Source: Pagrus major (lineage: Eukaryota; Chordata; Actinopteri; Spariformes; Sparidae). From it: DNA of 64,000 bases. Of this stretch, positions 1-33,554 are shown in pieces (the stretch's first letter is position 1; each line of letters opens with the position of its first letter). The notes beneath the pieces were generated by a model, which worked only from the letters and a program-made list of their open reading frames with translations, had not been told where the DNA came from and searched no databases. The translations under genes were made by a program, and so were the position numbers. Where the stretch lies: the NCBI RefSeq assembly GCF_040436345.1, contig NC_133216.1:22013292-22077291 (forward strand), in the 5' to 3' direction.

Positions 1-303
1 AACATACTAACTGCACACTGAGGCATTGCAGTTTATATTTCACTAATGGGATGCTACGGTAGATTAAGCTTCAGTGCGTCTCCTGTTCTCCCATATATAC
101 TCTGGTTTTTGTCCACCATGATGAAATGTAGTGTGACTGTGTTGAATTTCAGCTGACTTGAACCTGGATATCAGTGAGTGCATTTTGATTAAACTTGGGG
201 GAAGAATATGACTCATCGCTGGTGTCTTCAGCATTATACTGTATAGTCCAAAGTAGGGCTGGCCAATGATTTTAATGATAGTGGGTGGATTGATGCATCT
301 CAC

Positions 304-530
304 CCTCATTTTTCATCCGGTTCCCTTTTTCTTTTTCGGACAGCTTCCATCGAGTCGGTTCCGGTTTGTGTCCTGGCATCGCCTGGAGCAGTGTGAAGTC
401 ACAGGTGACCAGCTGACCTGCCCCAGGGTCAGAGAAGGTCTGGACCACCACTGCTGTGGCCTTTACTCTCTGATAGAAATACATGCAGCCATAGTAGACG
501 TGCCAGATGGAAGATGTGATAAGAACTTTT
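304..530. other. Unassigned coding-like island
   Basis: This stretch has higher GC than its surroundings and is open on both strands. On the minus strand it reads IWHVYYGCMYFYQRVKATAV and onward to KNEG, ending at a good donor (GAGG|GTGAGA, donor G at 303). On the plus strand a strong acceptor (poly-T then CGGACAG at 343) begins another open frame. It could be an exon of a gene leaving the window on the left, or an upstream exon of the LRR gene. I do not recognise either reading. Confidence 0.25.
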
Positions 531-932
531 CATGCACTGCTGCACTGTGGCTTCTTAGTTTGAGAGAATTCCTTCAGAAATGTTCAATTTAGGTTTTGTA
601 GGCGTAAAAAGAAACGGGGAATCATACAACCAGCCATTGGAAAGTCGGATTTAATGTTTATGCTGCAGTGACCTGCATTTCTAGAGCTGCATTTTAAATG
701 AAAGTCTATTTGACTAAATGATTTGAGCATTCAAAGAACAAAATCTCAGCTGAAAAAGAAGCAATTCAAGCTGTAGCATCTCTTCCATTTATGTGTTGCT
801 TTCATTTAATGTGAGTCTCATTTAATTTTGCAGATCAAGACATAGTACTGTGACAAAGAATCTCAACTGCAAGCAGGATTAGGAATCTTTTTTATTTTTA
901 CTTGATGGATGATGATGTGAACATTGTTTTGA

Positions 933-1082
933 CAATGTCATCAAAAAGGGCCATCAGAAGGGGAGCTGTTTCAAAGAGAGGGGGATGTCATCTGTTTGGA
1001 GAGAGGGAGAAGAGGGAGGAGGAGAGAGGAGGAAGGACAGAGGTGGGAGGAGAGACTGCAAGAGAACTGGGAAAACTGTCTG
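933..1082 (+). CDS. LRR gene, first visible exon (left edge uncertain)
   Basis: The frame is open from 933 to the donor at 1083 (TG|GTAAGT). It encodes a Glu/Arg-rich stretch and then [15 protein letters not shown]. Ending in phase 0 makes it continue in frame into the LRR exon at 1236. The true left splice site was not resolved. Confidence 0.5.
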
Positions 1083-2362
1083 GTAAGTCGGCAAACATTC
1101 TGTGTATGTTTAATGTTGAAAATAAACAGTACAAGAGAAGATTGAAGACAGAAATTTTGGGAGGGATTGAGGGAGTTAAAAGGAGGGAAGGGAAGGAGGA
1201 GGAGCCTGATGATTCTCCCCCCTGTCTCCTCTCAGGAGTTAAATCTGTCCTACCAGAACTTGGGCGACCCCTTCCAGCAAGAGAATTTCCTCCGGATCCT
1301 CCGCCGGTTGATCCGTGTGGAGAAACTACAACTGGTCGACAATTCCCTCACCAACCTGAGTTCTGTACGTCTGCCAAGGTATGAACCACACTACCCAGAA
1401 TACACCACAACTCCCTCAACCTGTACAGCAATCTTACCTCCCAGTGCAGAGGTCTTTATTCTTCCCTTTATGTCTCTTTCCTTCAATATAATGTTATTAT
1501 GGGTGACAACAACCCCAAAAATGAAAGCTAAATCTTATTTGTGCTTCCTTTGGCAGGTGCAGAATGCTAAACCTGCAGCGGAACCACCTGGTGTGTCTGC
1601 GTCAGCTGCCAAAGCTCCCAGCAGTGGAGCACCTCTGTCTGTCTGAGAACGCCATCAGCTCCCTGGGGGGACTGGGAGCTCTGGGGAACAGCCCGCTCCG
1701 CTCCCTCAACCTGACCCGCAACCCAGTGACCTTCACTCAGAGCTACCGTGCACAGTGAGGAGACACAGATTTAAAGGATAAGTTCACCCAGAAGTGGAAA
1801 GTCAGTCATTACCTAGCAAAACATTTTTGGAGCCTCACAGCAAAAATTGAAGCCCCAAGATCCCAGAGTGATTTGAAAAGACAATATACGCGCTGTCAAG
1901 CTTGTCTTAAAAAAGTTGTAATGCCTTCGTCAAATCAATTTGGGATCCTGGTGGTCCAGTGACATGGATTATGCCAGACAAGTTGTTTTTTTTTTTTTTT
2001 TACATTTTGAAACAAGTCCCCATCTACTCCAGAAATGTTTTGTGGACTATGAAACGTCACACAACTTTCCATCGGCATGAGCGGGCGACAATGGCTGAAT
2101 TGTAATTTTTGGGTAATCTCATCCTTTAAGGTGAAATTTTATCAAAGCAGTGAACAGAGAAAGCTAAAGTAACATATTAGGCAGGTTGATTTTATTTTTT
2201 CTCTAATCGTTTCTCATTCTCTCTCTGCTTTTGCCTCTGTGCAGTGTTTTCCTCTGTTTGCCAAAGCTGGAGATCCTGGATGGAATCCCCAAGCTGCCAG
2301 AAGACTCTCTGCCCACCAGACTACAGTTCCCAGAAACCACCAGGATGTGCAACATTTTATGA
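933..2362 (+). CDS. Small leucine-rich-repeat protein with C-terminal CaaX box (5' incomplete)
   Basis: Four exons join in phase: an open frame ending at 1082, then 1236-1378, 1557-1754 and 2245-2362 (stop TGA 2360-2362). The first exon ends with ...LQENWENCL, continued by ELNLSYQNL in exon 2. Repeats of the L-x-x-L-x-L-x-x-N type follow ([32 protein letters not shown]), then an LRRcap-like segment ([17 protein letters not shown]). The last four residues are CNIL, a CaaX pattern with terminal leucine, which in known substrates favours geranylgeranylation. Exon 1 has no in-frame ATG between the stop at 930-932 and 1082, so the start lies in an exon not found; 933 is only the left limit of the open frame. 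LRR and LRRcap segments usually mediate protein binding. The family is not identified for certain; a relative of the human 3q26 pseudogene LRRC77P is a guess from memory and synteny. Poly(A) signal AATAAA at 2662. Confidence 0.7.
1236..1378 (+). CDS. LRR gene exon, first leucine-rich repeats
   Basis: Acceptor CTCCTCTCAG|GAG precedes it and donor AAG|GTATGA follows; 143 nt, ending in phase 2. It encodes [15 protein letters not shown]..., then [17 protein letters not shown], which are two LRR signatures. Confidence 0.75.
1557..1754 (+). CDS. LRR gene exon, central leucine-rich repeats
   Basis: The acceptor is TTTGGCAG|GTGCAG|A, where either AG (exon start 1557 or 1563) keeps frame and differs by two codons. 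The donor is CACA|GTGAGG. It encodes three repeats, [21 protein letters not shown] and [11 protein letters not shown]. Phase 2 on both sides. Confidence 0.75.
1771..2129. mobile_element. Non-autonomous DNA element (MITE-like) in the LRR gene intron
   Basis: Terminal inverted repeats are visible: the left end TTAAAGGATAAGTTCACCCA matches the reverse complement of the right end (TTAAAGGATGAGATTACCCA). The element is about 360 bp, noncoding, has an A/T-rich core with a poly-T run near 1985-2002, and resembles short interspersed DNA elements common in fish introns. Family not named. Confidence 0.55.
2245..2362 (+). CDS. LRR gene terminal exon, LRRcap and CaaX box
   Basis: Acceptor TCTGTGCAG|TG. 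It encodes [18 protein letters not shown] (LRRcap-like), then a Pro/Glu/Thr-rich tail ending MCNIL followed by TGA. The poly(A) signal lies about 300 nt downstream. Confidence 0.75.
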
Positions 2363-2661
2363 CATTCTTCCGTGGATGTGTACGGGGTCAGTTCTCCCAT
2401 TCCTACAGCACTTGAACAGATGACAAGACTTCAGCAAAGTACTCATCAGCAAACTTTGAAGTTACAGACTCATCTACACATATTGTGTCACATCAGTTGC
2501 CGAAACTTTTTAGACCACTCTTTGTCACAGCAAATGTGGTAATGTGCTCCAAGGCCATGCAAAACGCTTTTTATATGTAGTACCAATTATATATATATTG
2601 ATGTTATATAGATTGATATATTTGTGAGATTTTTTTATATATCAAATACAAATGTTTTGAT

Positions 2662-2667
2662 AATAAA
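2662..2667 (+). promoter_or_regulatory. Poly(A) signal AATAAA of the LRR gene
   Basis: A canonical AATAAA hexamer about 300 nt after the stop codon of the LRR gene, on the same strand. Confidence 0.5.
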
Positions 2668-3229
2668 TTGAAAATACCACCAGATTTGTATTCGGTCTTG
2701 AGCTGAATGTGAGGCAGCACAGTGATGTATATCGAGTGCTCATGACGAACTTCGGCTGTGATGGAGTGAAAGAGAGAGAAGGCTCATCAGATGCTGCATG
2801 ACTCATCTCTACCAGCTCGACATCTCTCAGGACTTTGGCGAGCCAACACACTCACAATCTCTCTGTCTGCTACAACCACACACAGGAGAATTTTTATCTT
2901 AGATACAACTACAGAAACACGATCACAGCCAACTGAAATGCAGCGTCTCCTACGGATTCCTGAGTTTTTAATGCGTCTGCAGTGTCCATCTGTAATATGT
3001 GAGAAGAGGAACAGGACATCCGCTTTCGAGGCTTATCAAACATTTAGTGTCCAGACTCCCCGGGATAATGGCCTCTTGTGTCCTCTGACTGACTGGGTAA
3101 TGACCCGTGAGCCTCATGCACACACACAGGCACACAAAAAATATGTACACAAAGAGTAATCCTTGGTGGCCTGCAAAGTTACACTGGCAGGATTTAATCC
3201 CACTGAAAGTGTGTGTACTGTTGGTACTG

Positions 3230-3908
3230 TAAAGTGCTTTGGATAAAAGAATAAAGCAAACGGCATCCAAACTCAGTGATGGAATGTAACTAAGTACATT
3301 TACTCAAGTATTGTACTTACTTATATTTTGATCTACTTGTATTTTACTTATTTCCATTTTCTGCTACATTTTGAAGGAGAAATGTTGTACTCTTTACTCC
3401 ACTACATTTATTTGATAACTTAAGTTACTAGTTACTTTGTAGATTGCATGCTGCATCAGAGCCAAAGCAGCACATTCTAAATTTAATTTATTTTATCGGC
3501 AATCAGATGAAAAAAAAAAAAACAACAGATTCCTATAATCAGGAAAAGTCAGTCGAACCATAATATACAGTATATACATGTAAACATATGTAAACACAGG
3601 TAATTACAGGTAATTAATAAATGTATTGGAATACATTTTTAAAAAGGCACCCTGCATTTAACATGTTAACATGTATTACTTGCTTTCACTTGTAATTTTG
3701 ATACTTAAGTACATTTATTCCAGAAAATTACTTTGTCAGTACAAGTTGCCTCCAAAATTTAGTAGAATCAAAGTATCAAGTAACAGAAAATGGAAATACT
3801 CAAGTACATACGTATACATAAGTACAGTACTTGAGTAAATGTACTGAGTTACATTCCATCACTTAGTGCGGATGTCATTTGCTTTATTCTTTTATCAAAA
3901 GCACTTTA
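3230..3908. repeat. Large inverted repeat with about 90-bp arms
   Basis: The left arm (from 3230, TAAAGTGCTTTGGATAAAAG, through GTGATGGAATGTAACTAAGT) is the near reverse complement of the right arm ending at 3908. The core is A/T-rich with many ACTTAAGTA-type steps, typical of palindromic non-autonomous elements in fish. No coding capacity. It may be two nested elements: an inner one near 3275-3864, and outer arms resembling the 3' ends of teleost SINEs. Confidence 0.6.
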
Positions 3909-6900
3909 GAGGAAGTAAGAAAGTAATATTTTAACACAATATCTTTATTTTTACTCAAGTATGACAGAACTTTTTACCACACTGTCATACATAAATTAGT
4001 GTTGAAGAGGTTACACTTAATTTATTCATCCATCACAGCAGTGTATTCTTTAATAGCGGTTACATTTTCAGCCTGCACCTGAAACATAAACACACTTTGT
4101 TATCTGATACCCCACAACAAATGCATGAATACTGCATACATGCATATACACAAGTCTCAAGTATGAACTGGGGGCACAGAAGCAGCACTCGCCTTTTCTT
4201 CCATCACAGTAATGCAGAGAAACACAGTTTTAAGCAGCCGGTATCTCTCTAACAAGCATGCAGCCGGGCACAAACTACCAGTTACATGCCTCATTGGGAT
4301 TCGTTTAAGTGTGGAAGATTGTTGGTGCAATTGCGTGCAGGGAGACGGAGATAGAAAACTAAGTGTGCAGCCTGCGAGTGAGAGATCGTTACTGCTGCAG
4401 AGAGAGAGAGACGGTGTAATGAGCTCGCTGGATCCTTGTGTACTGCAAACAGGATCCAGGTCAAGAAGAAAGGCTCCAAGTGATGGTTTCAAGATGCTGT
4501 CAATTATCTGCGCATCCCATTCTGACGCTGTGATCTCTTCCAACATGGTTGTAAAATAGGAAAGGAGTTTGAGTTGATTTTCTCAAAAAAAAAAAAAAAA
4601 AAAATGTGGGTGGAAGGCAGAAAAAAAAAAACATCTTTTCATAGCTTGCAGCTTCAGCTTTCAAGTAAATCTTGCTCTGGCGTTAAATGGAAGATTTGAG
4701 AATTGGTGGCAGTCGTGTGGGCACGCATCTCAAGATAGACGCAGGCTCCAGGCATCGACACGTTGGAATTATTCATGCCTGGTAATTCAGCCATGAAATG
4801 ATGACTGAGAGAGCGCAAGAATGTGAGGAATGTGGAGGAGTTATCATCTCTGCCATTGCTTGTCACTGTAAGAATGTGTGTGCGTGTGTGTGCTGGCGTC
4901 TCCCCGTGGCCTGCTATTAGCACAGTAATGAGACACCTGTTACTCTCGTACTCCTGCAGCATCCCACGGTCCCTCTTGGGAGATCAACAATCGCACAACA
5001 GCGGAGGGGTGATAGCAGGAAAAAAGAAGAGGCAGAGAGAAAAAAGCACAGGGATGGTGACAGGAAGTGAGAGGTAGAGCATAAAGAGAGACTGAGAAGA
5101 GGAAGGATGATTTGATTGAGTCTGTGCCGGGGACAAATGTTGTTCATTAGAGGTAATTGCCTTTCTCCGTCAACCTCCCCTCGTTTGATTTTCATTTCAT
5201 CCTGATTTGTCGGTTCATTTCCCATGTGAGCGAGTTCACACACAATCTTCTCACCTCTCAGCTCCCAACCTGAAAAAGAGGCGAAGGGAGGAACAGAGCT
5301 GGCAGGATTTGTCCTGGAGAAGATACGTGTCTGGCAGTGCAGGCGTGATCGACTGAGCGCCCCATGATCTGTAAACTCAAGCATGAATATTTATGGCTTC
5401 CTTTCCTCCTGCTTGATACATATTTATGATCATCTTGTCACTGTTTGAAAATAGACTTGACAGAGGAATGTGAGTTGAGAGTACGTGCATCTATCCATTT
5501 TATCAGTCGTGTCAGGCGACAGGATAACAGCAGCAGTGGAGCATCCCAACAACTTCCTCTGGATGCTTCACGGGATCTCCAGTTGCTCTCCGGCAAAATG
5601 CAGATTCAGTATTTATACACTATACATATTTATGATCACTAGGAAGCTAAAGACATGCCTACGAATATTGTTGTAGCATTATGTGTGTTAAAGATTCGGT
5701 GGATTGACATGCCTTCACCAATATTACTTAGAAGGGTACGGAGACAAAGGGAGGCCAAAGGCTTTGTCAATTTGAAAGACAAAGAAACAATAAGCATGGA
5801 CCTTGAATATAAATGACACCGTAAACTGTCTATTAAGGATTTTCCAATTCAATTTTGAGTAAATTTTCTTTTTGAATATGTTTTCATTTCATATATTTAA
5901 TTTTTACATATTCAGGACTTTTTTAAGAGCTGACTTTTTACATTTCCGGATTTGCTTTTTCTGTTTTGTTTCAGGTTTTCTTTTTTAGTTTTTAGTTTTG
6001 AGTCTTTTTTTGACTTCCATATTTTTATTTTTTTTATTTTTACAGGTTTAGATCTTATTTTCTTTGAGGTTTAGAATTTTTTTAAAAGCTTAACATATTT
6101 TTTTTATTTTCAGATCTTTTCCATTTTCATTCACAATTAGTTGAATCATTTTGCCTTTAAAATGTCAGAGAATACTTAGAAACACTGATCAAAGACATTA
6201 CTATCATCCTAATATTTGAAAGCTGGAACCAGAGAAAGTTTGGCATTTTTTATTGTAGAATGACTCAAACAATTGAGTATCAAAAAAGTTGGAAATTTTC
6301 TGTTGATCCACAAATTGATGAATCAGTTTAATGGTTTCAGATTAAATACCCAGGGTATACTTTTCTCATAAATGGAAATAGAAAAATAGCGTTGTTTAGT
6401 AACTATACCATCGCACCAGACTAACACAACATAATGGATCTAAATATGTTTTAATGTTTTTTCCTTGATTTTCATTAAGTCTGTTCAGAAAAGATGTAAC
6501 GTCAAAATCAAAAGTTGGTATCACAGCGGTAACAAAACTTTTTTCAAACTTTTCAGCACCTGATTCCTACATTTTACTTCTGTTGTCACAAGAATTGCTG
6601 GGACTACAGTATCTTATATTCTTTCCTAAATGCTAAAGGAAATAATGAAGAGGCTTCCCATAAGTTATAGAGGAATAAACCAATTTTATCTTTTTTTTTT
6701 TATTTCTTCTTCTGAAGTTTTCTCACAGCTCATCTTAACTTTGAGGAAAGCTTTGCTACAAGAACATTCAAAAAGGCTAAAGGGTAGCTTACATCCTAAA
6801 ATGAACTTCTAACACTTCATAATACGTCCATCTTCTGGGCTAGTGGCTCCGTAGAATCTCCCCCACATTAATCCTCTACCAAAGACAGACTCAAGACCTG

Positions 6901-7000
6901 AAATCATGTCCTCAAAAATGTGAGAGTACAGAATCAGACAACACAATCTCCATGACCTGAAATCCTTTGACCTCTTTATTCCACACACACCATTCAGGTG
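3909..7000. other. Intergenic spacer between the LRR gene and golim4
   Basis: No gene is supported. 4150-5650 is more GC-balanced and lacks obvious repeats; short frames occur on both strands but none has splice or family support, so a conserved noncoding element is possible. 5830-6700 is T-rich with no structure of note. The golim4 3' UTR probably begins somewhere after 7000. Confidence 0.4.
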
Positions 7001-8006
7001 ACAAACGTGGTTCAATACAATCAAAATCCCACTGTTTTGTATCAAATATAACTGGTGGAAAAATGTACAAATTATCAGCATTTATTTTTACTGCACATTG
7101 TACAGTAGACTACAGATTTTGCAATAAATTGCATTAAGTTTGTGAATTTAATTCACACCAGCAGTCAACATTAAAAACAGCCCCGATTTAAGGCTGTGCT
7201 GAAGCACTACGCGACAGGTTCAGCACCAACTGGCATCCTCTCATCTCTCCTTTCCTATTGAAATGCTTTTCCGACTGTAAAATGACTAAGACCTAGAAGA
7301 GGTTTCCAAGAATGGAAAGGCACATGTCAGTGTGACACTTTGAGCACAGAACGGCTTCACCAGAAATGTCTCTTTTGACTGGCATTTGTAGAAATATCCT
7401 GTGAAAATACTCCTGCAAATGAGCTTCAAGAAGTCGGTAAAAGCCATCATGACACAAACTTTTTACGATTGTCAGAGTTGTTACAATCAACAATAAATAA
7501 CAGAAAACGACTTGATTGATTGGAATGACAGGAGGTAAATTAAAATAATCTGAGCTCTACAAAGAATACGACTGTTTGCATAAAACATACATATAAAAGG
7601 CCTGAAACATGAGGACATCAGAATAACATAATTTATCTTTGCTTTCTTTACACGTACTCAAAGACACACGATGAAAATACATTCTCTGCCTGGTAAAAAA
7701 AAACACATCAGGCAATCAGGCAGACGTGCGAGTAGACAGAAAAGTAAATTAATAAAAACAGAGACAATACAGTATATGTTCCATTTCCACCTAATAAATT
7801 CTGTCCGTTTCCACAGTGTAAGCTGCTCAGTTCCATCCCACAGTGTTTGGAATAGCATCCCATCTTCTAGGCATAAAATCCCAATTTTCCTACTTGGAAT
7901 TCTGAACGGATGGCTGGTTTTATTCCTCTGGGAATCGAGGGAAAGAAAGACCTGATTGGCTCCATGGGGGTGACCGAAAAGGCACTAAAAGTCTGAAAAG
8001 TCTGTC

Positions 8007-29087
<21,081 letters not shown>

Positions 29088-29530
29088 GTTGGACCCGCAC
29101 CCCTCCCCGCTGTCTGCGCGAGAAAACCCCGTCTCTGCTGCTGGAAACTTCGGACTCAACTTTTTTTTTTTTTTTTTTTCACCTCCTGGTCCTCCCCCCC
29201 TTTTCTCTCAGTCCCCGAGCATTTCCAAGCAGAAAAACACGAGTTAGGCGCTACTGTTTCCCGATGTAGACATTATTTTAGCATAGCCACATCCACTCGC
29301 GACTCTCCGCTGCGACTTCAAAGTAGCCGCTCAGATTTTCGCCTGACTTCACGTCAAACTGCTCCGCGCCGTTCAAAACCGCAGCTCAATCCGAGCCCGA
29401 CGACTCCCGCCCGGGTCTCCGGTCCCTCCTGTGCACGCCTAGACTTTTCCGACCAAATTCAGAGACGCTAAAAGGGCAAAAGTGAAAACCCTCAAGTCCC
29501 CGACGAGGCCTCCGTAGCACCTTTAACTTT
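29088..29530 (-). promoter_or_regulatory. golim4: golim4 promoter and 5' leader region
   Basis: A GC-rich, CpG-containing stretch just upstream of the ATG, rich in C-runs on the plus strand (CCTCCCCCCCTTTT near 29190). It fits a CpG-type promoter and leader. The transcription start was not located. Confidence 0.5.
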
Positions 29531-32500
29531 AGTTACGTGTCAGCCCTAGCAGCTGCCTGCCATCCAACTGCTACTCTGAAGGAAGTCCCTCCCTCCGAAA
29601 AAATCATAAATTTCCCTATTCCCGCCCTCAGAGGAGTACATTTTATCAATTGGTTGCCAGAGAGCTCGATCAAAAAGCTTGTGAGGGTGGAGAGTCTTGA
29701 GACTTGTAGCTTCCCCTCTGAAAAGACTGTTGTGGTCCTGTGAGGACATCTGAAGTTACTGTGCAGACAGCTTGTAAACACATACAGCCCTATAAAGGTT
29801 TCTGAAACACATCCTGCCACTCTACAGTAGATCTGAGTCATATTACAAGACCCAACCTAGAAATGTTGAAAATAAAGCTGTTTGTCATATTTTTATTCAT
29901 TTGCAATTTATATCATTATGTATTTGTTTAACCTACAAGTAACAATTCAAAGAAAGTTTTAGTGCATGAATGAAAAAAGCAGCTATAACATACAGTGTAA
30001 AAGTTAAATAAACCCACCAACATGCAGGAGTGGGAGTAACTGATTACATCTACTCAGATTTCTGTAATTAAGTCATGTTTTGGGATACTTTTTCCAAGTC
30101 TGTAATTTTACTTGGGCTTAAGTATGCATTACACAATGTAATCTACTTAGTTACTTTTAAAGGTGCACCATTTAGTTTATTAGCTTATTTTTTGTGCCTA
30201 CACAAACTAAATAAACTCTTCGTTTTCATGACTGAATAAACAAACTGACCTTAAAGGATGACACCATTTCATTCTGTTTTAGTTTGTTTATTTGTGGTGG
30301 ACCCTGCCACCTTTCTAGCTTCAAACAGTGTTGTGGGGACCTTATTATTAAGCTATGGAAAAATTATAATAAAATAATAAATATTTCTGAGTTTGTATTA
30401 TTACCTCATTGATATTGTAAATATAAAAATTCTGAGTTTTAATTTCTTCTCCAAAACTACATAGCGCCTCTTTAAAAGCATCATCGATTATCGAGCACAA
30501 TTTGAATTAATATCTAAGCCTTTTTCATCTGCATGTTTGTATTTCTGGCTATAATAACAACAAAAAGCATTAGAAAATAATTATTGTCAAAAATGCAGCA
30601 GAGGATACTGGTAGTTTGCATGTTTAGGGGGGATTATTTCTTTTTAGTTGAAAGAAAGTTTAGTCTCATGTCACGACAGACCAGAGCCATTAAAAAAAAA
30701 ATGTCTGATTTAAAGAAATGTGTCACTGTTTCTAGGCCTTCTTATCAAAGCAACATAGACAAAGATCACTCCTGATGATATACCATAAATTGCAGTTTAT
30801 TCAAGTTTTATACAATATACATACTGTTATTATCATACATATAGTGGTTTTCCATACAAGTAATATCAGAAGACAATATAACTGGCCGTGTAAGGTTAAA
30901 TACTCTGACGAACATTTTGTAAAAAAAAAAAGAAATATAAATAGCAATAGTTTCATCATTAAAGAAAAAACTACAGTCCTATAAATACAACATATTCGAC
31001 AATATACTGTAGCAATATGTACAAAAAATAAGCACTTTTTGGGGCTATGTTGAAAAAGACTCAATAAGAAAGAGAAAAAGGATCAAAGTATGACTCGTGC
31101 AATACAAAAATAATTTATTGGTGAAAATTATTTACTCTAATTGCATATATTTGCAAATAAATTTCCCCTTCAGTCACTAAAGTTGGAACAAATCCCCCCT
31201 TATTTACATATTTCCACATTATTGCATCACCTGACAGGCTGAGAATAGGAAAAGGAACCACTTATGCTCTACTTGTGATTCTGATATTGACCAACATATA
31301 CATGCGTTTCTTTCTGAACCAGGTGCTACAACATAACATTTCACATTTGTAAAAACAACATGTGCTCGATTAGTTTTCCCTTCATGACAGACCATTTCCA
31401 CACATGAAGCACTGTGCTCCAGTTGGGAGTCAGCTCTTCTTTCACACCAAGAGAAATAGATCATATCCACACGATATTGAGGTAGAGAAATCTGCACTTT
31501 AGTTATGACCGGGTTAAACAGTGAGCATGACATGCATACTGCGCAACAACATTTGGCACAACACTGATGTGCGGTTAGCTTTGCTAATTATCTAAATTAA
31601 CTCTAAGTGCTCATTTGGCTCATCAATAAGACAACTATTTGTTCTGTTTTGTTCTTGCTCTCCTTTGTTATCATCCATTTGTTTTGTGTTACTCTGTGAA
31701 TTAACATATTGAAGCTAATAAGGTGTAAATAAACCTGACAAGAGCATCTTCTCTGCTTTTAACCCGATAACAGAATAAAAACATCTTAAATGTGCAAACT
31801 AATTTTGAATCTCATCACTTTAACAAGTCTACAATAATATCACATTAATATTCCTACTTTCAGATAAATCTGAAAAATAATGATCACCCCCTCCTGTTTT
31901 CTCTAATGAATGTCTCAAAATGTCATGGACACTTAAAAGAGTCAGGGTAAATAAAGAGAACAGGTTCCAAAGCATTTTCTAAGAAAGACAGTGGCTTAAA
32001 TAAATCAGTCAATAGTTGCTTAAAGTAACTTAATTTAAAAATTAATTTTGTTCTAAAATGGATATACAGTGCATTTATTTTTTTAGTTTAAAAAGGCACA
32101 GACAACGTGTTTCTCCAGGAGAGAAGAGGGCTTGGACCAAGAAAGCAGAGAAATGCAACATCAGTTCTCAGGAAGAACTTAGACGTCCACATCCTGTCTT
32201 TTTAATGTAATACTAACTAACGAGTCTTGTGTTATAATGTTTGTCAATTTCCTGTTTGCCAAATTCACATATTCGTGTTGGTTCCTCTATTACTGTGCTC
32301 ACACACTCTTTATTTCATGGCACTCAAATACCAATCTTAAACCCCATACCATGCATCCTAGTTTATTACTGCAATCCTCTACGGCAGTATTACCCTGTCA
32401 AAAGTGTGTAAATATAACAGGCACTTCATTCTTCCATAACGCTTTCATTTGTGAGAAGACATCTGGGATTAAACCTCCGCCTCTGGGTTGTGTGTGGTTC

Positions 32501-33004
32501 CCAGTGGCAAATAAAAATAGTTATTCCACCCAAAATAAAATAAAGTAAGCCAAGAGGAAGAAGTTATCAAAAATGACAGCACTCATAACCAGAAAAACAT
32601 TGCAGTGATGCTAACTCACCTGCTAGGAAAGAAATGGACAGAAAACTTCCTAAAGTGGTCCCTTTGCTTAATCTTAGAGAGGTCACATTATTTTATTTTT
32701 CAGGTTCATACTTCTATTTGGGGGTCCTAGTAGAATAGGTTTACATACTTTAATTTTCTCATATGGTGCATTGCTGCAGCATTCCTTTTCATACTGTGTC
32801 TTGAACGCTCCGTTTTAGCTACAGAGTGGGACATCTCGCCTGTGTTCAATCTTTGGTGAGAGTTGCACATAGGTATTACTTAACGGGCAGGATGTAGCCA
32901 ATCAGAGGCAGAGTAGGGCGGGTCATGCCAAGCAATGTAGTGTGATCTAAAATAACGCTGCTACATTAGTAGCAACTGTATGTCTGCTGACTGACTGGAG
33001 TGTA
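29531..33004. other. Spacer between golim4 and slc66a1l
   Basis: No gene supported. It contains a dispersed repeat at about 30160-30475 and an AT-rich stretch 30.5-32.1 kb. The two genes are transcribed in the same (minus) direction. Confidence 0.5.
30163..30475. repeat. Dispersed repeat, copy 1
   Basis: Shares with 47475-47767 the blocks CATTCTGTTTTAGTTTGTTT, GGACCCTGCCACC, CTAGCTTCAAACAGTGTT and TTCTGAGTTT.AATTTCTTCTCC in the same order, so both are copies of one element. Confidence 0.65.
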
Positions 33005-33010
33005 TTTATT
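33005..33010 (-). promoter_or_regulatory. slc66a1l: Probable poly(A) signal of slc66a1l
   Basis: TTTATT on plus is AATAAA on minus, about 430 nt after the slc66a1l stop codon, giving a 3' UTR of normal length. Confidence 0.4.
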
Positions 33011-33437
33011 TTATAATAAATATATAAAAATATAACACCTGTTACATAGTGACGCACATAAGTCAGGGAAGGCTCGACTCCAAACCAGGCATTTCAGGCA
33101 GTGCAGGAGCAGTGTTTTCTGTGAGAGAGTAACCCCCCTTTGGCGTGGACTTTTGGCTTTTTCACTTTGCAGACCTTTCAAATGCACAAAAATGCTCCAA
33201 AACACAATCAAGGAAAGGCAAAAACCCCAAAAGCATAACCTTTTTAACAAAAAATTATGGACCAGACCTTTTCTGTAGCCTTTCCCATCCTTTTACCACA
33301 TTAGACGTCTCTGTTCTCTGAAGTTGTTCTGAGTAAACTAATGATCACCAACAACACAACAGAATGGTCAAAAACAACCTGTCGACTGACCAGTCCATTT
33401 TCAATCAAGTGGTCCATGTTGGAGTCCAGTCTGTGTC

Positions 33438-33554
33438 CTATAATACTGACAGCTCCTCGTCCTCACACAGGAGAGGTTCCACTTCTGGGACGCTGAGCAG
33501 TGTGCTGGTTTTAGGAGAGTAGTTCTTCCTGTATATGACGAATTGGGCAGTCAC
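33438..33554 (-). CDS. slc66a1l: slc66a1l exon 7 (C-tail, dileucine signal)
   Basis: Acceptor TGGTCAG|GTG. Encodes VTAQFVIYRKNYSPKTSTLL, then SVPEVEPLLCEDEELSVL and TAG. Human ends with ELEPLLPS, so the lysosomal sorting leucines are kept. Confidence 0.88.
   Translation of the reverse strand: MTAQFVIYRKNYSPKTSTLLSVPEVEPLLCEDEELSVL

Noticed and set aside
902-1384. 160-codon plus-strand frame across LRR exons 1 and 2
   Set aside because: It reads through the intron. The other frame joins by splice sites to LRR sequence, so this frame is not the coding one.
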